A stretch of 33,763 bases of DNA from Clostridiales bacterium (GCA_015056485.1 SVGD01000015.1:1-33763), one strand, 5' to 3'; counted from the stretch's first letter, positions 1-8,296 are shown. The notes: a model not told the origin generated them from the letters alone. Made by a program: numbers and translations.

Positions 1-389
1 AAGCATGTGAAAAGTTAAAAGAGATATTAGAAGAAAAAGGTGCACCAAAAGTAGTATTAGCTGATTTATCAAGAGAAGATTGGGCAGAAGCTGTTGAGGA
101 TTCATTTAGATATGGAAAAATAGTTTTTGCATCAGCAACATATAATATGGAAATGTTTACACCTATGAGAGATTTATTATTAAATTTAAAAGAGAAAAAT
201 TATCAAAACAAAAAAGTTGCAATTATTGAAAATGGAACTTGGGCACCTAATGCAGCAAAATGCATAAAAGAAACTCTAAGAACAATGAAAAATGTTGAAA
301 TTATTGAACCAGTAGTTACAATAAAATCAACTTTAAAACAAGAAAATATAGAACAATTAAATATATTAGCAGAAAATTTATTAAAATAA
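1..389 (+). CDS. Flavodiiron protein (FprA-type), C-terminal flavodoxin domain, 5' partial
   Basis: The reading frame is open from the left edge (first full codon at base 3) to the TAA at 387-389, giving about 128 residues of a larger protein. The visible part is the C-terminal flavodoxin-like FMN domain of an A-type flavoprotein. It carries ASATYN and PMRDLL, and then the family signature ENGTWAPNAAK followed by VVTIKS near the end. Family knowledge: these cytosolic enzymes have an N-terminal metallo-beta-lactamase-like diiron domain and reduce O2 or NO to protect anaerobes. The diiron domain must lie outside the window, so its metal ligands cannot be checked. The ATG at 147 is an internal methionine, not a start. 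There is no rubredoxin extension after the flavodoxin domain, so this is the short FprA form and not a flavorubredoxin. Confidence 0.88.
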   Translation, partial: ACEKLKEILEEKGAPKVVLADLSREDWAEAVEDSFRYGKIVFASATYNMEMFTPMRDLLLNLKEKNYQNKKVAIIENGTWAPNAAKCIKETLRTMKNVEIIEPVVTIKSTLKQENIEQLNILAENLLK

Positions 390-405
390 TTTAAACAAAA
401 TGAAA

Positions 406-423
406 GAGAGCCACGCGGCTCTC
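406..423 (+). terminator. GC-rich hairpin after the flavodiiron gene
   Basis: Perfect 7-bp stem (GAGAGCC/GGCTCTC) with loop ACGC, 17 bases after the stop codon. It is not followed by a run of T, so it may be a weak terminator or an mRNA 3' stabiliser. A strong AGGAGGG site for the next gene follows at about 451-457. Confidence 0.45.
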
Positions 424-461
424 AGGGGTGGAGGTTGCTAAAAAACTCATAGGAGGGAAAT

Positions 462-1400
462 ATGGGAGAAGATATATTTTTTTATCTATTTATGGGAGAA
501 GTTTTTCTAATAATTGCGTTTGCATTTATATTAGAAAATAGAAAAAATAAGAAAGCAAATTCAGTAAAAAAAGAAAAAAATAAAAATTTATCAGAAGAAA
601 GTAAAAATAAGTTAGATAGAATTATTGAGATAGTAAAAAACAAAACAAAAACTACTGCATATAAATTTGTTTGTGAAGAAAGTAATGATATTGATATATA
701 TAGTAGTAAATTAGGTGGACTTCCTTATTGGGATTCTTCTATAGAATATCCACAAGATAAAGATGGAAATAAAATGCCTTTATTAGCTCAAATTAATTTC
801 GGAGAAGAAAAGTTAAATGATAACAGATTGCCAGACAAGGGAATTTTACAATTTTTCATTGCAACAGATGATTTAAATGGATTATATTCAGGTGGATATA
901 AAGTTGTATATCATGAAAATGTGAAAAGTGATATTATAAAAGAAGATATAGAAAAATTAAACATTCCAACATCATTAACTTTAGATATAAATAAAGAAGA
1001 ATATTTTCCTTTTAATGAAGAATATAAAATAACTTTTAATAAGGAAGAAGACTTTATTGGTACAGCAACATATGGGTTTGAAGATGAAATAAAAGAGGCA
1101 ATTAGAAAAGAATTTAATGAAGAAGTAACTACTGATTTATATGAGTATTTCAACAAAGAGGAACACCATTATTTGATGGACGCTTTTGATTCTTCAGGAC
1201 ATAAAATTTTTGGTTATCCTTTTTTTACTCAATATGATCCAAGAGAAAAAGATGATAAATATGATACTTTATTATTACAAATAGATACAGATGGAAAAAT
1301 AATGTGGGGAGATTCAGGAGTTGGTAATTTCTTTATTAATAGTAAAGATTTAAAAGAAAAAAATTTTTCAGACGTATTATATAATTGGGATTGCTATTAA
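462..1400 (+). CDS. YwqG-family (DUF1963) protein with N-terminal membrane anchor
   Basis: 312 residues. Residues 5-25 are a hydrophobic segment followed by a lysine-rich stretch, which suggests a membrane-tethered protein with the domain on the inner side. The rest matches the DUF1963/YwqG family: KLGGLPYWD near residue 84, LLAQINFGEE, GILQFFI, then FGYPFFTQYDPRE, LLLQIDTD, MWGDSGVGNFFI and a C-terminal VLYNWDC. The biochemical role of the family is not established. B. subtilis ywqG sits near a toxin/immunity locus, so an immunity-like role is possible but inferred. The start has a strong AGGAGGG site 5-6 bases upstream. The rhodanese gene follows within 35 bases, so the two are probably cotranscribed. 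Confidence 0.85.
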   Translation: MGEDIFFYLFMGEVFLIIAFAFILENRKNKKANSVKKEKNKNLSEESKNKLDRIIEIVKNKTKTTAYKFVCEESNDIDIYSSKLGGLPYWDSSIEYPQDKDGNKMPLLAQINFGEEKLNDNRLPDKGILQFFIATDDLNGLYSGGYKVVYHENVKSDIIKEDIEKLNIPTSLTLDINKEEYFPFNEEYKITFNKEEDFIGTATYGFEDEIKEAIRKEFNEEVTTDLYEYFNKEEHHYLMDAFDSSGHKIFGYPFFTQYDPREKDDKYDTLLLQIDTDGKIMWGDSGVGNFFINSKDLKEKNFSDVLYNWDCY

Positions 1401-1432
1401 GTAGGGAGATAGAATCTATTTGGAGGTTCAAT

Positions 1433-1840
1433 ATGAAGAAAATTATATATGGTATTTTAATACTAATTATAATTCTTGGAGGAATAATTTTAATGTTTAA
1501 CAAAGGCAATAAGAAAACAGAAAATGAAGATGAAATTAAATATGTTTCAATGGATGATATTGTTCAAATTATGAATGAAAATACAAATTATATTATTTTA
1601 GATGTTAGAACTATTGAGGAGTATAATGAAGGACATATTCCAAATGCAATTTGTATTCCAAATGAAACTATAGGAAGTGATATATTTAAAGAACTTCCAA
1701 ACAAGGAACAGTTAATTTTAATATATTGCAGAAGCGGGAATAGAAGTAAACAAGCAGCAGAAAAGCTAAAAAAATTAGGATATACTAATTTGATTGAATT
1801 TGGCGGAATTATAGATTGGAAAGGTGAAATTGTTAAATAA
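1433..1840 (+). CDS. Membrane-anchored rhodanese-like sulfurtransferase
   Basis: 135 residues. An N-terminal hydrophobic helix (residues 4-22) is followed by a charged linker and a single rhodanese domain. The domain shows LDVRTIEEYNEGHIPNA, the active-site loop CRSGNRS with Cys99 as the predicted persulfide carrier, and the C-terminal GGIIDW. Such proteins move sulfane sulfur or act in redox sensing outside the membrane; the substrate is unknown. I start it at 1433 because GGAGG lies at about 1421-1425. An upstream in-frame start at 1385 would overlap the previous gene and put 16 charged residues before the hydrophobic helix. It sits in the same run of plus-strand genes as the YwqG-like protein and the methyltransferase. 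Confidence 0.88.
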   Translation: MKKIIYGILILIIILGGIILMFNKGNKKTENEDEIKYVSMDDIVQIMNENTNYIILDVRTIEEYNEGHIPNAICIPNETIGSDIFKELPNKEQLILIYCRSGNRSKQAAEKLKKLGYTNLIEFGGIIDWKGEIVK

Positions 1841-1853
1841 AGGTTAGGTTTTT

Positions 1854-2525
1854 ATGAATATAAAATTATTTTTTCAAGCAATATTAAAGTTTATATTAGG
1901 AGTTTTACTGATAGGGTTACTTATATTTATTCCAGCAAATACAATAAATTATTGGAACGGTTGGTTATTTATGGGGCTATTATTTATTCCTATGTTTGTT
2001 GCTGGAATAGTTATGGTCTTAAAATCTCCAGAGTTGTTAAGAAAAAGATTAAATGCAAAAGAAAAAGAAAGTAAACAAAAGCTAGTAGTTGCTTTTAGTG
2101 GTTTAATGTTTTTAGCAGGATTTATAATTGCAGGATTAAATTATAGATTTAGTTGGATAATTCTTCCCAAACCAGTAGTAATTATTTCATCAGTAATATT
2201 TATTTTAGCATATATTTTATATGCAGAAGTATTAAGGGAAAATGAATATTTATCTAGGACTATTGAAGTACAAGAAAACCAAAAAGTAGTAGATACAGGT
2301 TTATATGGAATTGTAAGACATCCAATGTATGCAATAACTATTTTACTATTTTTATCAATGCCACTAGTTTTAGGTTCTATTTTTTCATTTATAATTTTTT
2401 TAGTATATCCATTTATAATTGCTAAAAGAATTAAAAATGAGGAAAAAGTACTAGAAAGAGAATTAAATGGGTATTTAGAATATAAAAAGAAAGTTAAATA
2501 TAAAATAATACCTTTTATTTGGTAA
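1854..2525 (+). CDS. Isoprenylcysteine carboxyl methyltransferase-like membrane protein
   Basis: 223 residues with about five hydrophobic segments. The C-terminal part has the ICMT/PEMT-type SAM-binding signature: NEYLSRTIEVQENQKVVDTGLYGIVRHPMYA is the region (about residues 127-160), with the key RHPMY motif, and then a charged EEKVLERELNGYLEYKKKVKYKIIPFIW-type tail (about residues 193-223) with the glutamate and YLEY element typical of the family. Bacterial members are common, and their methyl acceptors are mostly unknown because bacteria lack prenylated CaaX proteins. The gene begins 13 bases after the rhodanese stop with a modest AAAGGTTAGG site, consistent with one transcript. Confidence 0.85.
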   Translation: MNIKLFFQAILKFILGVLLIGLLIFIPANTINYWNGWLFMGLLFIPMFVAGIVMVLKSPELLRKRLNAKEKESKQKLVVAFSGLMFLAGFIIAGLNYRFSWIILPKPVVIISSVIFILAYILYAEVLRENEYLSRTIEVQENQKVVDTGLYGIVRHPMYAITILLFLSMPLVLGSIFSFIIFLVYPFIIAKRIKNEEKVLERELNGYLEYKKKVKYKIIPFIW

Positions 2526-2620
2526 TTTAACATTTTAAAGAAACATATAATTTTAGTCAATATATTTTTTTATACGCATAAATTAATTGTAATAATTGAT
2601 GTAGCAAAGGTTGTGTTAAT

Positions 2621-3445
2621 ATGAATCTATTTGAAAAACTACTTTATATGTTACAAGTTGAAATGAATACACCAAAAGCATTTGGCTGGTTCCACTTAAT
2701 GTGGATTTGTATAACTATTTTTTCACTGCTAATACTATTTAAACTAAAAAATAAATATAGTGAAAAACAGTTGAAAATAGTTTTAGGAACATATGGAATA
2801 ATTGCATTACTATTTGAAGTAATTAAGCAGTTAATATGGTCTTTTAATTATGATTCAATTAATAATATTGTAACTTGGGATTATCAATGGTATGCTGCAC
2901 CATTTCAATTATGCACAACACCAATATTTGTAGCAATAATATGTTTGTTTTTAAAAAATAATAAAATAAGAAATGCATTGTTATCATATATGGCATTTGT
3001 AACAATACTAGGAGGACTTATAACAATTATTATTCCAGATAGTTGTTTTGTAAGTGATACATTAATAAATATCCACACAATGTGGCTTCATTGTGGAAGT
3101 TTTGTTGTATCTGTATATTTAATTATGAGTGGTACAGTTAAACTAAAAAAAGAAAATTTAATAAATGCATTTGTAGTTTTTATAATTTTTGTAGCAATAG
3201 CTGAAGTTTTAAATATTATTATATACAATATAGATATTTTAAATGGAGAAACATTTAATATGTTCTATATAAGTCCATATTTTGTAAGTACTTTACCTGT
3301 TTTTAATGTGCTTCAAGAAAATTTACCTTTTATTATATATTTAATAACGTACATTATAGCAGTTTGTATAGGTGCAACAACAGTTTATGGAATATCATGT
3401 GGAGTAAGAAAGTTAAAAAATAAAAAAACAGCCCTACCAGGGTAG
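2621..3445 (+). CDS. YwaF/TMEM164-family integral membrane protein
   Basis: 274 residues, seven or so transmembrane helices. Conserved features of the YwaF (TIGR02206) family are visible: FGWFHLMWI near residue 22, KQLIW, YQWYAAPFQLCTTP around residue 89, and IHTMWLHCGSF around residue 146 with its His residues. Members are polytopic membrane proteins. The eukaryotic homologue TMEM164 has acyltransferase activity, but function in bacteria is unproven. The stop codon (3443-3445) lies inside the terminator hairpin shared with the opposite-strand small gene. The gap upstream (2526-2620) is AT-rich with no promoter I would defend. Confidence 0.75.
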   Translation: MNLFEKLLYMLQVEMNTPKAFGWFHLMWICITIFSLLILFKLKNKYSEKQLKIVLGTYGIIALLFEVIKQLIWSFNYDSINNIVTWDYQWYAAPFQLCTTPIFVAIICLFLKNNKIRNALLSYMAFVTILGGLITIIIPDSCFVSDTLINIHTMWLHCGSFVVSVYLIMSGTVKLKKENLINAFVVFIIFVAIAEVLNIIIYNIDILNGETFNMFYISPYFVSTLPVFNVLQENLPFIIYLITYIIAVCIGATTVYGISCGVRKLKNKKTALPG

Positions 3446-3450
3446 GGCTG
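3421..3450 (-). terminator. Rho-independent terminator of the 52-aa gene
   Basis: Perfect 10-bp arms CAGCCCTACC/GGTAGGGCTG at 3429-3438 and 3441-3450. Read on the minus strand, a T run (complement of the A run at 3422-3428) follows directly. It terminates the minus-strand gene 3458-3616 and also overlaps the stop of the plus-strand YwaF-like gene. Confidence 0.85.
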
Positions 3451-3457
3451 CGGAGGG

Positions 3458-3616
3458 TTATTCACCCTTCTTACCTTTTTTTGATGTGATGCTGGTTCGT
3501 TTTGAGTCAGGTTTTCCACCACGTTTTTTAGGCGGAATGGGCTGAACTTTTTCGTTCGATGGTTTGAGCAAGGGTAATGCCGGATGACTGGGATGTCGTC
3601 TCTGTTGTCTGTTCAT
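3458..3616 (-). CDS. Small basic, proline-rich protein (52 aa), unrecognised
   Basis: An ATG (complement of 3614-3616) with an excellent AGGAGGTT site (complement of 3621-3628) opens a 52-codon frame ending TAA, followed 8 bases later by a strong terminator. The product begins MNRQQRRHPSHP, has PIPPKKRGGK in the middle and ends SKKGKKGE. It has about 15 Lys/Arg and almost no acidic residues, no membrane segment and no signal peptide, so it may bind nucleic acid or ribosomes. Its codons are clearly richer in G and C than those of the neighbours, which suggests transfer. A possible promoter (TTGTTT, 17 bases, TATTCT on the minus strand) lies just upstream. I recognise no family. The full expression signals are the main evidence that it is real. 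Confidence 0.65.
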   Translation of the reverse strand: MNRQQRRHPSHPALPLLKPSNEKVQPIPPKKRGGKPDSKRTSITSKKGKKGE

Positions 3617-3705
3617 GATGAACCTCCTAATGTTTTATAGTATATAGAGAATAGCATAAATTTTAATAAAAAACAAGTAAAGAATTTTTTTAGAAGGGAG
3701 TAAAA

Positions 3706-4287
3706 ATGGATTTAATAATTGCAAGTAATAACAAAGGAAAAATAAATGAGTTTAGAAATATATTAGGTGGACTTGGTTTTAGTGTTTTTTCTCAAAGTGA
3801 AAAAAATATTGAAATAGAAGTAGAAGAAACAGGAACTTCTTTTGAAGAAAATGCAATTCTAAAAGCGCAAGCTATATATGATAAAACACATTCATGTGTT
3901 TTATCTGATGATAGTGGTTTAGAAGTAGAAAGCTTAAATAATCAGCCAGGTATATATTCTGCAAGATATAAAGGATTAACAAAGGATGAAGATTTAAGAA
4001 AACAAATATTAAAAGATTTAGAAGGAAATGCAAACAGAAAAGCAAGATTTATATGCTGTATTTGTTATATTGATGAAACAGGTGAAAAGCATTTGTTTAA
4101 AGGAATCTGGAATGGTGAAATATCATTAAAAGAAGAAGGAGAAAATGGATTTGGATATGACCCAATATTCATTTCAGAAGATTCAAATGGTAAAACAACA
4201 GCAAGCATGTCAGTTGAATTTAAAGAAAAATATTCACATAGAGCAAAAGCTATAAAAATGTTATTAGAATATTTAAAAAATACATAA
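3706..4287 (+). CDS. rdgB: XTP/dITP diphosphatase (RdgB/HAM1)
   Basis: 193 residues, the usual length for the family. It hydrolyses non-canonical purine nucleoside triphosphates (XTP, dITP, ITP) to monophosphates, keeping deaminated bases out of DNA and RNA. Visible motifs: N-terminal IIASNNKGKINEF (substrate/phosphate loop), EETGTSFEENAILKA, SDDSGLEVESLNNQPGIYSARY (catalytic Asp pair, about residues 66-87), and FGYDPIF near residue 147 followed by SHRAKA at the C-terminus. AGAAGGGAG precedes the start by a normal distance. Two small hypothetical genes follow with short gaps and may share its transcript, up to the terminator at 5114. Confidence 0.95.
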   Translation: MDLIIASNNKGKINEFRNILGGLGFSVFSQSEKNIEIEVEETGTSFEENAILKAQAIYDKTHSCVLSDDSGLEVESLNNQPGIYSARYKGLTKDEDLRKQILKDLEGNANRKARFICCICYIDETGEKHLFKGIWNGEISLKEEGENGFGYDPIFISEDSNGKTTASMSVEFKEKYSHRAKAIKMLLEYLKNT

Positions 4288-4305
4288 ATTGAAAATGGTG
4301 ATTAT

Positions 4306-4701
4306 ATGGAATATAAAATTCAAACAGAAAATTTCATGATTGATTTGAAACCTAAAAATTTTGAGAACGATATATTATTAGAAGTTACAATTCAAAGTGA
4401 TGGATTTTCTGCAAATACAGAGATGGATATAAAGGTGAAAGATTTAGCAAAATTTGCAATTGAATTAAATACAATATATGAAAACTTATCTGGAGAAGCG
4501 AAAATTCAAGAAGAATATGGAATGCATATGTATTTATCTTTTAGCGCAAATAATAAAGGATATATTTTAGTACAAGGTTATCTTCATAAATCAAACAAAA
4601 ATGGAAAAGAACAAATACTTAAATTTGAAAATGAAGTCGAACAAACTTATTTGAAAAATTTTAGCAATAATTTATATAATTCCTATGGGAATTTATTATA
4701 G
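4306..4701 (+). CDS. Small soluble protein, WapI-immunity-like
   Basis: 131 residues, no signal peptide or membrane segment. The pattern is beta-rich, with DLAKFAIELNTIYENLSGEAKI in the middle and GYILVQGYL, followed by FENEVEQTYLKNF. It resembles the small immunity proteins grouped with WapI (F..eL..iy..L.G.a, then GhI.v.G, then DQt.L..F). The assignment rests on pattern memory only. It starts 19 bases after rdgB. No toxin gene is visible nearby, so if it is an immunity protein it is an orphan. Alternatively it is simply a conserved hypothetical. Confidence 0.5.
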   Translation: MEYKIQTENFMIDLKPKNFENDILLEVTIQSDGFSANTEMDIKVKDLAKFAIELNTIYENLSGEAKIQEEYGMHMYLSFSANNKGYILVQGYLHKSNKNGKEQILKFENEVEQTYLKNFSNNLYNSYGNLL

Positions 4702-4723
4702 TTAATTTGAAAGGAGTTCTAAG

Positions 4724-5107
4724 ATGTTGAAATTTTTTAAAAGACAAGGAAATAATAAATTTAATGAATGGCTAAATGATATTTTGAAAAATGATTTACC
4801 AAAAGGTATAAAAGCAATTAATTTTAATTTATATGAAGATAGTAATAATAAGTGGAGTATAGAATTAATTGGTTCTTCAGTTTTTGATGAAAATAATGAT
4901 GATTGGGCATGTAATGAAGTATTTACGACTAGAGATAATCCTTTTATTTTAGTGAAAGAGAGCGATTGGAAAGCAATAGAAATAATATTTAAAAATCTTG
5001 TAGAGGAATATTTAAAATATGGTAAATATGCTAATAAATTGAAAAAATATACTGCCATAGGAATTGGTTTTGTAGATGGAGATTTAAGTATACTTTATAA
5101 AAATTAA
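4724..5107 (+). CDS. Hypothetical soluble protein, possible immunity-type
   Basis: 127 residues, cytosolic, mildly acidic. The most distinctive stretch is WSIELIGSSVFDENNDDWACNEVF, about residues 44-67, followed by NPFILVKESDWKAIE and then a helical segment LVEEYLKYG. I recognise this as a type seen in small bacterial proteins with a WACxE core but cannot name the family. AAAGGAG precedes the start. It lies 22 bases after the preceding small gene and is closed by the terminator at 5114, so the two small genes form the end of one transcript with rdgB. The overlapping minus-strand frame at 4702-5058 lacks a ribosome binding site and is a shadow. Confidence 0.6.
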   Translation: MLKFFKRQGNNKFNEWLNDILKNDLPKGIKAINFNLYEDSNNKWSIELIGSSVFDENNDDWACNEVFTTRDNPFILVKESDWKAIEIIFKNLVEEYLKYGKYANKLKKYTAIGIGFVDGDLSILYKN

Positions 5108-5113
5108 AATATG

Positions 5114-5141
5114 AACAAGAGGTAGGCACCTCTTGTTTTTT
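5114..5141 (+). terminator. Rho-independent terminator
   Basis: Perfect 10-bp stem AACAAGAGGT/ACCTCTTGTT with loop AGGC, followed by six T. It closes the rdgB-4306-4724 transcript. Confidence 0.92.
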
Positions 5142-5169
5142 ATGATTATATATATTTTTTATTTTTTCA

Positions 5170-5198
5170 TTGAGCAAAAAATAGTTTTATGCTAGAAT
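5170..5198 (+). promoter_or_regulatory. Sigma-A promoter of the O-acylation operon
   Basis: TTGAGC, 17-base spacer, TAGAAT with TATG before the -10. The predicted start of transcription is near 5205, about 53 bases before the first gene, whose AAAGGAGG site is near 5242-5249. Confidence 0.7.
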
Positions 5199-5257
5199 GA
5201 GTTTATAGTATGAATGAAGAATATTCAATATTAAATATATAAAAGGAGGAATTAAAA

Positions 5258-5761
5258 ATGTCAAAGAAAATTATTTTGATAGTTGCGATAGCATTAGCAA
5301 TTATTGCTGTAATAGGATGCATTATAATTTTGGCTACAGTAGGATGCATTAAAATTTTTGCAGGTACAGAAAAAAATGTAGAGGGCGACTTAGAAGGAAT
5401 AATGACAAAACTTTATGAAGGTATAGACGAAAATAATCTTCCAATGGGACTTGCTAATATGGAAATAACAGATGAAAATGTTGAATCATTTATTGGAACA
5501 TCAAATGTTGAATACACAGAAGCTTTAGCTAATGAATCTATGGTAGGTTCAATTGCACATTCTGTTGTTTTAGTTAGAGTAAATGATTCTAAACAAGCAA
5601 CTTTAGCTGTTGAAGAAATAAAAAATAATGTAAATCCAAGAAAATGGATTTGTGTAGAAGCAAGCAATGTTTTTGTAAAGAGCAAAGGAAATTTAGTTTT
5701 ACTAGTTATGAGCAATGAAGAATTAGCTCCAAAATTAGAGGCTAATTTCGATAATTTATAA
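5258..5761 (+). CDS. DUF4358-like secreted/membrane-anchored protein
   Basis: 167 residues. Residues 5-30 are a strong hydrophobic segment containing two Cys (IIGC-type context at 20 and 30). It probably acts as an uncleaved anchor, with a lipoprotein as a less likely alternative. The exported part (GDLEGIMTKLYEGI, then VRVNDSKQATLAVEEI, NPRKWICVEA, GNLVLLVMS) fits the DUF4358 pattern. In Clostridia, DUF4358 proteins often lie beside MBOAT and DHHW genes, and that is the order here: the MBOAT gene starts 1 base after this stop. Role inferred: an accessory factor for surface polymer O-acylation. Function of the family is not established. Confidence 0.65.
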   Translation: MSKKIILIVAIALAIIAVIGCIIILATVGCIKIFAGTEKNVEGDLEGIMTKLYEGIDENNLPMGLANMEITDENVESFIGTSNVEYTEALANESMVGSIAHSVVLVRVNDSKQATLAVEEIKNNVNPRKWICVEASNVFVKSKGNLVLLVMSNEELAPKLEANFDNL

Positions 5762-5762
5762 A

Positions 5763-7148
5763 ATGCTTTTTTCAAGTATAACATTTATATATTATTTTTT
5801 ACCGATAACAATATTCCTATATTTTGTAACACCAAAAAAATATAGGAATATAATATTATTAATAAGTAGTTTAATATTTTATTTTTATGGAGAAAGAAGT
5901 CCATTATTAATAATAGCTTGCATATTAAACTACTTTTTTGGTTTATTAATAGATAAAGGTAAAGATAATAGAAAACTTTTTTTAAGTTTAGGAATAATTT
6001 TAAACTTATGTTTAATTGGATATTATAAATATGCGAATTTCTTTTTAGAGAATTTTAGTAAGGTACTAAATATAGATATGAAATATCTATCAATAATTTT
6101 ACCATTAGGAATAAGCTTTTTTACTTTTCAAAATATAAGTTACTTGATAGATGTATATAGAAAAGAAGTTAAAGCACAAAAAAATATATTGCAATATGCC
6201 ACATACATAACATTTTTTCCACAACTTATAGCAGGACCTATTGTAAGATATAAAGATGTAAATGAGCAACTAAAAAATAGAAAAGAATCATTTGATAATT
6301 TTGCACAAGGTGTGAAACGATTTATAATAGGACTTTCAAAAAAAGTTATAATAGCAAACACGATTGGAGAGTTTTGTAATATTCTAGGACAAGCTCAAGA
6401 AAAAACAGTTTTAATATATATACTTCAAGCTATAGGATATACTCTACAAATATATTTTGATTTTTCAGGATATAGTGATATGGCAATAGGTATGGGATTA
6501 TTCTTTGGATTCAAATTTAAGGAAAACTTTAATTATCCACTTATAGCAAATAGTATTACAGATTTTTGGAGAAGATGGCATATTTCTTTATCTAGTTTCT
6601 TTAGAGACTATGTGTATATACCTTTGGGAGGAAATAGAAAAGGAATTTTAAGACAAATACTAAATATTTTAATAGTTTGGTGTTTAACAGGATTTTGGCA
6701 TGGAGCTAACTGGAATTTTATTTTATGGGGATTATATTTCTTTGTATTTTTAATAATAGAAAAACTTTTCTTAAAAAAATATTTAAAAAATGGAATAATA
6801 TCTCATATATATACTTTAATAGTTGTAATATTTAGTTTTGTAATTTTCAACATAGAAAAATTATCGGAGATAGGCATATTTTTCAAGAACATGTTAGGAT
6901 TCGGAAATTTAAAATTTATAAACTTTGAAACTATATATTATTTGAAAAATTATGTAGTAATTATAATATTAGCAATAATATGTTCAACACCATTAATTAA
7001 AAATATAGTTGAAAAACTATCTACACATAAAAGATTTAAAAATATATTTTGTTTTATAGAAGTAAGTGGATATATTTGTTTACTTTTAATATGCACATCA
7101 TCTCTAATATCAAATTCATTTAATCCATTTATATATTTTAGATTTTGA
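5763..7148 (+). CDS. MBOAT-family O-acyltransferase (AlgI/DltB/PatA type)
   Basis: 461 residues with about 11 hydrophobic segments. It carries the AlgI-type signatures PQLIAGPIVRY (about residues 156-166), DFWRRWHISLSSFFRDYVYIPLGG (about residues 264-287) and the invariant GFWHGANWNF, with His313 as predicted catalytic residue. MBOAT proteins of this type move acyl (usually acetyl) groups across the membrane onto exported polysaccharide, teichoic acid or peptidoglycan. The start is 1 base after the DUF4358-like stop and depends on a ribosome binding site inside that gene, so translation is coupled. The DHHW gene follows 9 bases later. The acceptor polymer cannot be told from this window. Confidence 0.93.
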   Translation: MLFSSITFIYYFLPITIFLYFVTPKKYRNIILLISSLIFYFYGERSPLLIIACILNYFFGLLIDKGKDNRKLFLSLGIILNLCLIGYYKYANFFLENFSKVLNIDMKYLSIILPLGISFFTFQNISYLIDVYRKEVKAQKNILQYATYITFFPQLIAGPIVRYKDVNEQLKNRKESFDNFAQGVKRFIIGLSKKVIIANTIGEFCNILGQAQEKTVLIYILQAIGYTLQIYFDFSGYSDMAIGMGLFFGFKFKENFNYPLIANSITDFWRRWHISLSSFFRDYVYIPLGGNRKGILRQILNILIVWCLTGFWHGANWNFILWGLYFFVFLIIEKLFLKKYLKNGIISHIYTLIVVIFSFVIFNIEKLSEIGIFFKNMLGFGNLKFINFETIYYLKNYVVIIILAIICSTPLIKNIVEKLSTHKRFKNIFCFIEVSGYICLLLICTSSLISNSFNPFIYFRF

Positions 7149-7157
7149 GGTAATGAA

Positions 7158-8222
7158 ATGAAAAATAAAATAATAACAATTTTATTTATAATAATCATAT
7201 TTGGATTTGGATTTATGGGGATAATTTTTAAAGATAAGGAAGTTTCTATTTTTGAGAGAAGAAAGTTAGCAAGTTTTCCTATATTTAACAGAGATTTTAC
7301 TGAAAATCTAGATGCATACTTATTAGACCAATTTGCATTTAGAAATGAATTTATAAATTTTAATTCAATTATAAATAGAAAGGTACTAAACAAAATAGAT
7401 AATAAAGATGTATATGTTATTGAGGATAATATATACGAGAAAAATTATCCTTTGAATAAAGAAAAGGTTTTAAAATTTGCAGAGAAAACAAATTATATAA
7501 TAAGCAAATGTAAAGAAGAGAATAGAATTTATTATTCAATAATTCCAGATAAAGCCTATTTTTTAGATGAAAATAAGTATTTAAAATTAGATTATAATCA
7601 ATTGTATAATTTAGTTAATAATAATGTAAATGCTAAATATATAGATATAACAAATGATTTAAATATAGAAGATTATTATAGAACAGATATACATTGGAAA
7701 CAAGAAAACTTGCAAAAAGTTTCAAAAATAATAATGGAAAATATAGACCAAAAGTATAAATATGAAAACTACAAAGAAAAGGAATATAATAATTTTTATG
7801 GAGCATCATATTCTAAAGCTGGATTAAAAATTGAGCCAGATAAATTAAAGTATTTATATTCAAATGGTTTTGAAAATGTAGAAGTTAAACATTTAGAATA
7901 TGGATATAAAAAAGTATATGATGAAGAAAAATTAGAAGCTGTAGATTCGTATGATGTATTTTTATCTGGACCAAGTAGTTATATAGAAATTACAAATAAT
8001 AATCTTAATGATAATTCTACACTAATAATTTTTAGAGATTCATTTGCAAGCAGTATAGTGCCATTATTTATACCATATTATAATAATATAATATTAATTG
8101 ATTTAAGGTATATAGACTTTGAACTAGTGGCGGAAAAAATTGATTTAAACAATAGTGATATATTGTTTTTGTATAGCACTTTAATAATAAATAATAGTGA
8201 TATATTAAAAGTAAGAATTTAA
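7158..8222 (+). CDS. DHHW/AlgX-like surface O-acetyltransferase partner
   Basis: 354 residues. Residues 5-24 form a single N-terminal transmembrane anchor, and the rest would face outside. SGNH-hydrolase-like features of the DHHW/AlgX group are visible: LDQFAFRNEF near residue 56, TDIHWK with Asp177 and His179, and FRDSFASS with Ser295 near the C-terminus. Family model: the MBOAT protein delivers the acyl group and this protein transfers it to the exported glycan. GAGG lies before the start, and the gene is the last of the operon. The terminator at 8297 follows a short repeat-rich region. AT content is extreme, with many TTA, ATA and AAT codons. Confidence 0.82.
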   Translation: MKNKIITILFIIIIFGFGFMGIIFKDKEVSIFERRKLASFPIFNRDFTENLDAYLLDQFAFRNEFINFNSIINRKVLNKIDNKDVYVIEDNIYEKNYPLNKEKVLKFAEKTNYIISKCKEENRIYYSIIPDKAYFLDENKYLKLDYNQLYNLVNNNVNAKYIDITNDLNIEDYYRTDIHWKQENLQKVSKIIMENIDQKYKYENYKEKEYNNFYGASYSKAGLKIEPDKLKYLYSNGFENVEVKHLEYGYKKVYDEEKLEAVDSYDVFLSGPSSYIEITNNNLNDNSTLIIFRDSFASSIVPLFIPYYNNIILIDLRYIDFELVAEKIDLNNSDILFLYSTLIINNSDILKVRI

Positions 8223-8290
8223 TGTAGGGGAGGGATAAACGCTACGCGTAGTGAATAGTGAATAGTACAAAATTTGCTTTGCAAATTTTG
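8223..8290. repeat. Degenerate GTAGGGG-type palindromic repeat
   Basis: TGTAGGGG at 8223-8230, the palindrome CTACGCGTAG, a short tandem TAGTGAATAGTGAATAG, and a perfect hairpin AAAATTTGC/GCAAATTTT (8269-8289). A second TGTAGGGG follows at 8292-8299 and leads into the terminator. Related elements occur at 15567, 29220 and 30394. No reading frame or transposase is present. Confidence 0.6.
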
Positions 8291-8296
8291 ATGTAG

